DNA of 12,423 nucleotides from CAZUVQ01 sp964623915 (GTDB taxonomy: Bacteria; Bacillota; Clostridia; UMGS1883; UMGS1540), in contig CAZUVQ010000055.1 in NCBI GenBank assembly GCA_964623915.1, positions 1-12,423 on the forward strand, in the 5' to 3' direction. Position 1 is the first letter of the stretch, and the number at the start of each line of letters is the position of its first letter. The position numbers were made by a program, and so were the translations under genes. Positions 7,247 to 12,423 of this stretch are shown piece after piece. The notes beneath the pieces were generated by a model that was given only the letters and a program-made list of their open reading frames with translations, ran no database searches and was not told where the DNA came from.

Positions 7247-8413
7247 ATGGCAAACAGACGGCGCGGCAATAAAAATATAAAGCGTGGCGGCATTGATATG
7301 ACGCTTTTTATTGTATTGATGATTATGTTGTCTTTTGGTCTTATCATGGTATTTTCGGCATCATCTCCATCTGCATACTATGAGCAAAATGACCAGTACT
7401 ATTATATAAAAAAGCAGTTGATGTGGTCGGCTGTTGGCTTTGTAGCAATGCTTTTCACTTCGAAAATAAACTATAATATAGTTAAAAAATATGCAGTAAA
7501 ATTTGCTGTAATTTCACTTGTTATGATGTTTCTTGTCCCTTTTGTGGGCATTGAAAGAAACGGCGCAAAAAGATGGCTTGGCTTTGGCAGTTTTACAATA
7601 CAGCCATCGGAGATTGCAAAATTTGCGCTTATATTCCTTTTTGCAAAAATCATATCGGAAAGACCGAGAGGGCACATGAACGATTTTCTGAAAGGGCTTT
7701 GCCCATATCTTGGTGTTCTCGGGCTTTTTATACTTGCCATGATATTACAGGATCACCTGAGTGCGGCAGTGGTTACCTTTGCCTCTTTAATAGTACTTTT
7801 AGTGGCAGGAGGAGCAAGGCTACTGCATATCATTGCAATGGGTGCCTTAGGGGTTGGTGCGCTTGTGCCTTTTGCAATTTTAGAAGAGTACAGATTTAAG
7901 CGGGTAATTGCATTTATTGACCCTTTTAAATATATTAAGGATATAGGCTGGCAGATTTGCCAGGGTCTTTATGCCATTGGCAGCGGCGGTCTTTTCGGCA
8001 GAGGTTTGGGGCAGAGCAGACAGAAATTTCTATATGTGCCGGAAGCTCATAATGACTATATTTATGCTATATTATGTGAAGAGCTTGGTTTGGTCGGCTC
8101 CCTTATACTTGCCGGTCTTTTCGTGGCACTTATTACAAGATGCATAATAATTGCAACAAAAGCACCTGATATGTTTTCAAGCCTGATGGTTTTTGGTATT
8201 ACAACTCTTATAGCTTTTCAGTACATAATTAATATAGGTGTTGTTACCGCTGTTATGCCAAGCACAGGTATGCAGCTTCCGTTTTTCAGTGCAGGAGGCT
8301 CTTCTCTTGTATTTATTATGGCTGCTATGGGGTTGGTGTTCAATGTTTCAAGATATGTAAAAAAGGAAGACGGTTATTCCGTTGACCCTGTACTAAGGAG
8401 TGAGAGAACTTGA
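7247..8413 (+). CDS. ftsW: SEDS-family peptidoglycan polymerase FtsW (FtsW/SpoVE type)
   Basis: This multi-pass membrane glycosyltransferase of the SEDS family polymerises lipid II into glycan strands at the septum with its partner transpeptidase. From the chosen start it has 388 residues: a basic N-terminus, then about ten membrane segments. Family landmarks are GAKRWLGFGSFTIQPSE in the first large loop region, PEAHNDYIY with Asp270 (the likely catalytic Asp of SEDS proteins), CEELGLVG, and MPSTGMQLPFFSAGGSS near the end. The segment LQDHLSAAV has Asp where relatives usually have Pro (QPD or EPH), a minor variation. The start is uncertain. ATG 7247 has only a weak GGAA at 7237-7240 and AAAGG farther off; GTG 7220 lacks any site; ATG 7298 follows GGCGG but would remove the basic leader. 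It overlaps murG by four bases. SpoVE is the main alternative name. Confidence 0.93.
   Translation: MANRRRGNKNIKRGGIDMTLFIVLMIMLSFGLIMVFSASSPSAYYEQNDQYYYIKKQLMWSAVGFVAMLFTSKINYNIVKKYAVKFAVISLVMMFLVPFVGIERNGAKRWLGFGSFTIQPSEIAKFALIFLFAKIISERPRGHMNDFLKGLCPYLGVLGLFILAMILQDHLSAAVVTFASLIVLLVAGGARLLHIIAMGALGVGALVPFAILEEYRFKRVIAFIDPFKYIKDIGWQICQGLYAIGSGGLFGRGLGQSRQKFLYVPEAHNDYIYAILCEELGLVGSLILAGLFVALITRCIIIATKAPDMFSSLMVFGITTLIAFQYIINIGVVTAVMPSTGMQLPFFSAGGSSLVFIMAAMGLVFNVSRYVKKEDGYSVDPVLRSERT
8395..8400 (+). promoter_or_regulatory. ribosome binding site supporting the murG TTG start
   Basis: AAGGAG lies inside the last codons of ftsW, nine bases before the TTG at 8410. It decides in favour of this TTG, which also puts the conserved GGGTAGH loop at the expected distance from the N-terminus. 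Confidence 0.8.
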
Positions 8414-9486
8414 GGGTTTTAATATCGGGTGGAGGTACAGCAGGTCATATAAATCCGGCAATTGCCATTGCCAAATACTTTTGTAAAAAAGACAGTAATA
8501 CTAAAATCCTTTTTATCGGAACTGCAAACGGTATGGAGCAAAATCTTGTTCCAAAGGAAGGGTTTGACATTGTAAGCATAGATGTATCGGGCATGAAAAG
8601 AAGTTTAACACCTGAAAATTTGAAAATAATTTTTAAAGCTATAAAATCTGTGGGAAAATCAAAAAAAATTATTTCTGAATTTAAACCCGATATTGTTATA
8701 GGAACCGGCGGCTATGTTTGCGGTCCTGTGCTTTTAGCAGCAAGTAAAATGAAAATCCCAACTATTATCCATGAGCAGAATGTTCCACCCGGAATGGTTG
8801 TAAATATGCTTACATCACGTGTTGACGTAACGGCAATAAGCTTTAAAGATACAAAGAAACTGCTCAAGAAACCTAAAAGAGTAGTATTAACCGGTAATCC
8901 GATAAGGGAAAACATACTGTCAATAGGTGAAAACCTTGACGAAAAACCGCTTGTAATGATAAGCGGCGGCAGCCTTGGAGCAAAAAAAGTAAATGATGCT
9001 GTTATGGAGCTTTTGGCTTTGCCCGGTCAGGGGTATTATAACATTTGTGCATCAGTGGGCGAGAGGTATTATGAGGATTTTATAAAAGAAATGCATGATA
9101 AGGGCATAACAGCTTGCGAGGGCAAAAAAATTCTTCCATATATACATAACATGGATGATGTATTAAGCAGAAGCTCTCTTGCTATAACAAGGGCAGGTGC
9201 TATCACTGTAAGTGAGCTGTGTGCCATAGGTAAGCCGGCAATACTAATTCCAAGCCCCAATGTTGTGCATGACCATCAGACAAAAAATGCAATGTTTATG
9301 GAAAAAGTTGGTGCGGCTGTTGTAATTACAGAAGATAAGCTTTGCGGAAAAAAGCTTGCAGATGAAATTTTTTCTTTGCTTAAAAACAAAGAAAGGTTAT
9401 CGAAAATGAGCGAAGCAGGTAAAAAAATCGGAATAACCGATGCAACTGCTGCAATATACAGTTTAGCGCAAGAGCTCATCGCGTAA
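8410..9486 (+). CDS. murG: UDP-GlcNAc:lipid I N-acetylglucosaminyltransferase MurG
   Basis: This peripheral inner-face membrane GT-B glycosyltransferase adds GlcNAc to lipid I to form lipid II. It has 358 residues, standard for the family. The N-terminal domain has the glycine-rich loop GGGTAGH (7-13) and GTGGYVCGP. HEQN follows at 121-124. The C-terminal domain has GGSLGA (186-191) and the UDP-GlcNAc-binding segment TRAGAITVSEL with Glu269, then IGKPAILIPSP and HDHQTKNA. Translation starts at TTG, overlapping the ftsW stop by four bases (TTGA), with AAGGAG nine bases upstream. The overlap suggests that FtsW and MurG are translationally coupled. Confidence 0.97.
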   Translation: MRVLISGGGTAGHINPAIAIAKYFCKKDSNTKILFIGTANGMEQNLVPKEGFDIVSIDVSGMKRSLTPENLKIIFKAIKSVGKSKKIISEFKPDIVIGTGGYVCGPVLLAASKMKIPTIIHEQNVPPGMVVNMLTSRVDVTAISFKDTKKLLKKPKRVVLTGNPIRENILSIGENLDEKPLVMISGGSLGAKKVNDAVMELLALPGQGYYNICASVGERYYEDFIKEMHDKGITACEGKKILPYIHNMDDVLSRSSLAITRAGAITVSELCAIGKPAILIPSPNVVHDHQTKNAMFMEKVGAAVVITEDKLCGKKLADEIFSLLKNKERLSKMSEAGKKIGITDATAAIYSLAQELIA

Positions 9487-9513
9487 CACAGATATCAAAG
9501 TTGCATATATTAT

Positions 9514-9529
9514 TATGGTAAATACCATA
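9514..9529 (+). repeat. small hairpin in the murG-murA spacer
   Basis: TATGGT (9514-9519) and ACCATA (9524-9529) are perfect inverted arms with an AAAT loop, eight bases before the murA ribosome site. The stem is short and A/T-containing. It includes the ATG at 9515, an in-frame but unlikely murA start. It could slightly affect murA translation or be chance. Confidence 0.3.
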
Positions 9530-9536
9530 CTCCATC

Positions 9537-9543
9537 GGAGGTG
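9537..9543 (+). promoter_or_regulatory. ribosome binding site deciding the murA start
   Basis: GGAGGTG, a near-perfect Shine-Dalgarno sequence, sits four bases (six from GGAGG) before the ATG at 9548. It rules out the in-frame ATG at 9515, which would add eleven residues not seen in MurA proteins. Confidence 0.9.
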
Positions 9544-9547
9544 TAAT

Positions 9548-10819
9548 ATGTGCAAACTACTGATAAAGGGCGGTAGACCCTTGAATGGATGTATAGACAT
9601 TCAAGGGTCAAAAAATGCCGTTCTTCCAATGTTGGCTGCAGCTATTCTTGCAGACGACAAAAGTGTAATTTATAATTGTCCCAAGCTTACAGACGTTGAA
9701 ACGTCGATAGATATATTAACTCATATCGGTTGTAAGGTCAAATATGAAGGAACTACTCTGGAAATTGATGCAAAAGGTATATCTTGCGGTGAAATACCGG
9801 AAAGTCTTATGAGTAAAATGCGCTCATCAATAACGTTTTTAGGAGCATTGACAGTAAGGTGCCGTTATGCAAAAATGTCCAGCCCGGGTGGCTGCGAATT
9901 GGGGCCGAGACCTATTGATCTCCATATAAAGGCACTTCGTGACCTTGGCGTTGAGGTTTTTGAGCAAGGAGGCAATATACATACAAAAGCAGACATTATA
10001 AGGGGTAACAAAATTCATTTGGCTTTTCCCAGCGTGGGTGCTACGGAAAATGTTATGATAACGGCATCTACGGCAAAAGGTGTTACAGTAATTACAAATG
10101 CAGCAAGAGAACCGGAAATTGAGGATCTTCAAGATTTTCTCGTATCAATGGGAGCGAAAATCAAGGGGGCAGGTACGGATGAAATTATTATAGTAGGTGT
10201 TAAAAAACTACATGGCGCAAATCATTTCGTGATTTCCGACAGAATTGTTGCGTCAACATACCTTTGTGCATTGGCAATAACGGGAGGCAAGGGAGAGATA
10301 AGAAATATAGTACCCGAGCATCTTAATGCCGTTCTTGCCGCATTAAAGGATTCGGGTGTTAAAACTGATATACAGAATAAAACAATTTATGTTGACGCAC
10401 CGAAGAGGCTTCTGCCTATAGGGATAATTAGGACAATGCCGTTCCCCGGTTTTCCGACAGATGCACAGGCAGCTTTTTCGGCTATGTTATCAGTGGCTGC
10501 CGGAACAAGCATTATTGTTGAAAATATATTTGAAAACAGATTCCGTCATTGTGATGAGCTTGTCAAGATGGGGGCAAATATCAAAATCAACGGAAGGGTA
10601 TGCGTGATTTCGGGCGTTGAAAAGCTTGAAGGAGCATCCGTTACGGCAATGGAGCTGAGAGGTGGTGCGGCGCTTGCAATAGCTGCCTGTGCAGCAGAAG
10701 GCGAAACAGAAATAAAAAGCATTGAATTTGTTGACAGAGGGTATATTGATATAGCGACTGACCTTGCAAGTCTTGGTGCCGATATTAAAAGGTTCAAAGG
10801 AAAAACATACAATAATTAA
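9548..10819 (+). CDS. murA: UDP-N-acetylglucosamine 1-carboxyvinyltransferase MurA
   Basis: This cytoplasmic enzyme makes the first committed step of peptidoglycan synthesis, moving enolpyruvate from phosphoenolpyruvate to UDP-GlcNAc. It has 423 residues, matching the family. Active-site residues fall at almost the same numbers as in Escherichia coli MurA: Lys22-Asn23 in GSKNA, catalytic Cys116 in GGCELGPRP (Cys115 in E. coli), Asp305 in FPTDAQA, Arg371 in ELRGGAAL and Arg397 in VDRGY. The catalytic residue is Cys, so the Asp substitution linked to fosfomycin resistance is absent. The start is fixed by GGAGGTG at 9537-9543. Many Firmicutes carry two murA paralogues; this one lies in the dcw cluster and appears fully functional. 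It begins 61 bases after murG. Confidence 0.97.
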   Translation: MCKLLIKGGRPLNGCIDIQGSKNAVLPMLAAAILADDKSVIYNCPKLTDVETSIDILTHIGCKVKYEGTTLEIDAKGISCGEIPESLMSKMRSSITFLGALTVRCRYAKMSSPGGCELGPRPIDLHIKALRDLGVEVFEQGGNIHTKADIIRGNKIHLAFPSVGATENVMITASTAKGVTVITNAAREPEIEDLQDFLVSMGAKIKGAGTDEIIIVGVKKLHGANHFVISDRIVASTYLCALAITGGKGEIRNIVPEHLNAVLAALKDSGVKTDIQNKTIYVDAPKRLLPIGIIRTMPFPGFPTDAQAAFSAMLSVAAGTSIIVENIFENRFRHCDELVKMGANIKINGRVCVISGVEKLEGASVTAMELRGGAALAIAACAAEGETEIKSIEFVDRGYIDIATDLASLGADIKRFKGKTYNN

Positions 10820-10836
10820 AAAAAATATTGCAAAGC

Positions 10837-10842
10837 AGGTGG
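10837..10842 (+). promoter_or_regulatory. ribosome binding site supporting the ftsQ TTG start
   Basis: AGGTGG (continuing as AGGTGGGG to 10844) ends six bases before the TTG at 10849. The upstream in-frame TTG at 10828 has only A-rich sequence before it, so the later start is preferred. Confidence 0.75.
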
Positions 10843-10848
10843 GGAATA

Positions 10849-11574
10849 TTGGCAAAAAAAAGAAAGAGAAAACTAAAGAAAAAAAGAGTTGCTGTTTTAA
10901 TTGTAATGCTTCTATTTGTAGCTCTTTGCGTAATTGCCATGACCGCACCGCTTTTCAATATCAATTACATAAACATTACTCCCTGTGAGCATCTTACAGA
11001 TGAAGAAATCCTTGTTTCCGCCTCAATACCAAATGGTGAGAACATATTCAGGACAAACCTTAAAAAAGCAAAAAATAAAATTGCTCAAATACCTTATGTA
11101 GACAAGGTGGAGGTAACAAGAAAATTCCCGGATAAGGTTATAATAAAAATCGTAGAGTCGATAATATCCGGCTATGTGCCAAGCGGCGATAAATTTATGG
11201 GAATTGACAAGGGGGGCAAGGTTGTAGAAATTACAAATGAACCCGAAGAAAAAATCAGGCTTGAAGGGTTTAAAGTAATAGATGCTGAACCCGGTAAAAA
11301 AATAAAATTTGAAAAGGAAAACGACGATATTCTTTTTGTTATCCTTGAAAAATTTGACAATTATGATATAACATCTCTGATATCAACGGCAAATGCATCA
11401 AACATTATTAATATTACTTTTACAACAAAAGAGGGATTAAAAGTAATATTGGGCTCTGAGGATGAAATGGATTATAAAATCAAGCTTTTTAAAAACATCA
11501 GAGAACAGGGATATATAACAGGAATATTTGATGTCAGCAACCCTTCTATGCCAACATATAGAAGCGTTGAATAA
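10849..11574 (+). CDS. ftsQ: cell division protein FtsQ/DivIB with POTRA domain
   Basis: This bitopic membrane protein of the divisome binds FtsL and DivIC and helps control septal wall synthesis. From TTG 10849 it has 241 residues: a very basic cytoplasmic tail (about 2-13), one membrane segment (about 14-33) and an extracellular part. The first extracellular region (about 35-104) is a POTRA domain; FNINYINI, the IPNGENIF segment and IPYVDKVEVTRKFPDKVIIKIVE are typical. The beta domain that follows ends near the C-terminus with GYITGIFDVS. DivIB homologues in Firmicutes are of similar size. An A8 run (10854-10861) lies directly after the start and an A7 run soon after; both fit the lysine-rich tail. 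The gene begins 29 bases after murA. The stop is followed by a long spacer, so this may be the last gene of the upstream transcription unit. Confidence 0.93.
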   Translation: MAKKRKRKLKKKRVAVLIVMLLFVALCVIAMTAPLFNINYINITPCEHLTDEEILVSASIPNGENIFRTNLKKAKNKIAQIPYVDKVEVTRKFPDKVIIKIVESIISGYVPSGDKFMGIDKGGKVVEITNEPEEKIRLEGFKVIDAEPGKKIKFEKENDDILFVILEKFDNYDITSLISTANASNIINITFTTKEGLKVILGSEDEMDYKIKLFKNIREQGYITGIFDVSNPSMPTYRSVE

Positions 11575-11623
11575 CTAATAATTTGCAAAAATTAAAAAAA
11601 ATAATGAAAAAGTAAAAAAACCC

Positions 11624-11652
11624 TTGAAAAATTTGTGAAAAAGATATACAAT
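11624..11652 (+). promoter_or_regulatory. putative sigma-A-type promoter for ftsZ
   Basis: TTGAAA (11624-11629) and TACAAT (11647-11652) are separated by 17 bases and match the housekeeping consensus at five of six positions each. A-tracts just upstream (about 11587-11620) resemble an UP element. A second TATAAT at 11654-11659 pairs less well, with TTGTGA at 11633-11638 (15-base spacing). The start would fall near 11659, leaving a leader of about 30 bases before ftsZ. This would give ftsZ its own expression, separate from the upstream wall genes. Because the region is A/T-rich, experimental start mapping would be the test. Confidence 0.55.
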
Positions 11653-11675
11653 ATATAATAATATGTAAAAGCGAC

Positions 11676-11683
11676 AAAGGAGG
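11676..11683 (+). promoter_or_regulatory. ribosome binding site fixing the ftsZ TTG start
   Basis: AAAGGAGG is almost fully complementary to the 16S rRNA 3' end and lies seven bases before TTG 11691. No ATG or GTG is available in frame nearby, and the conserved FtsZ core begins about 13 residues later. The strong site probably offsets the weak start codon. Confidence 0.9.
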
Positions 11684-11690
11684 AGTTCTC

Positions 11691-12423
11691 TTGGTAACAG
11701 AATTCGCAGAATCTACGGGCGTTCAGGTAATAAAAGTAATCGGTGTTGGCGGCGGTGGTTCCAATGCTGTTAACAGAATGATTGATTCAAGTGTGCAAGG
11801 AGTTAAATTTGTTGTTGTAAATACAGATAAACAAGCGCTTGATTTATCTAAAGCTAAAGATAAAATTCAGATTGGTGAAAAAATAACACGGGGTATGGGT
11901 GCAGGTGCAAACCCTGAAATAGGTCGCAAGGCAGCAGAAGAAAGCCGGGGCGAAATAGAAAAAGTTGTTAATGATGCGAACATGATTTTCGTAACAGCAG
12001 GTATGGGTGGCGGAACAGGCACAGGCGCGGCTCCCATCGTTTCGGACATAGCTAAACAACTCGGTATACTTACTGTGGGAATAGTAACTAAACCCTTTGC
12101 ATTTGAAGGCAGGCGAAGGATGACTCAGGCTGAGTCAGGTATAGCAGCTTTGCAGGAATGTGTTGATACAATTATAGTTATACCTAATGACAAGCTTTTA
12201 ACAATAAGCAGTGCAAAAACACCTTTAATGGAAGCGTTTAAAATGGCTGACGAAAGCTTAAGGCAGGGTGTTCAGGGCGTGTCTGATCTGATTTACAGAC
12301 CGGGTGCTATTAATGTTGACTTTGCTGACGTTACTTCCGTAATGAAGGATGCAGGGCTTGCTCATATGGGTATAGGCCGCGGCAAGGGTGACAATCGTGC
12401 CGAAGAAGCAGCAAGGATTGCAA
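11691..12423 (+). CDS. ftsZ: cell division protein FtsZ, 5' part
   Basis: This is the tubulin-like GTPase that polymerises into the cytokinetic ring and recruits the divisome. The visible 244 codons cover the GTPase domain and the start of the central region; the frame runs off the window, so the C-terminal domain and the FtsA/SepF-binding tail are not seen. Motifs include VIGVGGGGSNAVNRM near the N-terminus, the tubulin signature GGGTGTG at 106-112, the TKPF-x-FEG-x-R segment, and the catalytic T7 loop NVDFAD at 208-213 with Asp210 and Asp213. Translation starts at TTG with a near-perfect ribosome site. The protein has a typical short N-terminal extension of about 13 residues. No ftsA gene lies upstream; ftsQ is the immediate neighbour across a 116-base spacer carrying a likely promoter. 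Confidence 0.97.
   Translation, partial: MVTEFAESTGVQVIKVIGVGGGGSNAVNRMIDSSVQGVKFVVVNTDKQALDLSKAKDKIQIGEKITRGMGAGANPEIGRKAAEESRGEIEKVVNDANMIFVTAGMGGGTGTGAAPIVSDIAKQLGILTVGIVTKPFAFEGRRRMTQAESGIAALQECVDTIIVIPNDKLLTISSAKTPLMEAFKMADESLRQGVQGVSDLIYRPGAINVDFADVTSVMKDAGLAHMGIGRGKGDNRAEEAARIA

Noticed and set aside
10854..10880. A8 and A7 runs right after the ftsQ start as a possible frameshift or slippage site
   Set aside because: They encode the basic cytoplasmic tail usual for this family, the zero frame stays open through the whole protein, and no alternative product is apparent.
10490..10948. Minus-strand frame of 152 codons across the end of murA and start of ftsQ
   Set aside because: It is antisense to MurA residues conserved in the family and to the lysine-rich FtsQ tail, which explains its Phe-rich run. 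No start signal supports it.
12291..12330. FtsZ segment IYRPGAINVDFADV as an unusual variant
   Set aside because: The RPG and NVDFADV elements also occur in E. coli FtsZ and the T7 loop residues are intact, so it is normal family variation.

Overview
This window is a dcw (division and cell wall) gene cluster from a low-GC Gram-positive bacterium, most likely of the class Clostridia. The evidence is gene order and orientation, A/T-rich spacers, ribosome sites close to AAGGAGG, several TTG starts, a PASTA-bearing division transpeptidase beside a short basic FtsL, and a MurE with the DNPR signature for meso-diaminopimelate. The genus cannot be fixed from sequence alone. All genes are on the + strand, and I see no mobile element, tRNA, rRNA or CRISPR array.

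Layout. 1-596 is the 3' part of rsmH (16S rRNA methyltransferase; its start lies outside the window). 611-1066 is an FtsL-type division protein. After a 125-base spacer with a possible -10 box and hairpin comes the division transpeptidase (1192-3378, two PASTA domains). Then follow murE (3404-4846), murF (4860-6197) and mraY (6194-7144, overlapping murF by four bases). A 102-base non-coding gap sits where murD is usually found. After it come ftsW (7247-8413), murG (8410-9486, TTG start, four-base overlap with ftsW), murA (9548-10819) and ftsQ/divIB (10849-11574, TTG start). A 116-base A/T-rich spacer with a good sigma-A-type promoter precedes ftsZ (from 11691, TTG start, cut by the window end).

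How the genes work together. MurA starts UDP-MurNAc synthesis. MurE and MurF complete the stem peptide, MraY moves it to undecaprenyl phosphate (lipid I), and MurG adds GlcNAc (lipid II). FtsW polymerises lipid II and the PASTA transpeptidase crosslinks it, with FtsL and FtsQ/DivIB as structural partners. FtsZ forms the ring that places this machinery. MurB, MurC, MurD and FtsA are not in the window and must come from elsewhere if present.

Every identified gene is a full-length, motif-intact member of a well-known family, apart from the two cut by the window edges. I found no undescribed system. The points worth a second look are the missing murD with repeats in its place, the three non-coding leaders, and the TTG starts in the distal genes.
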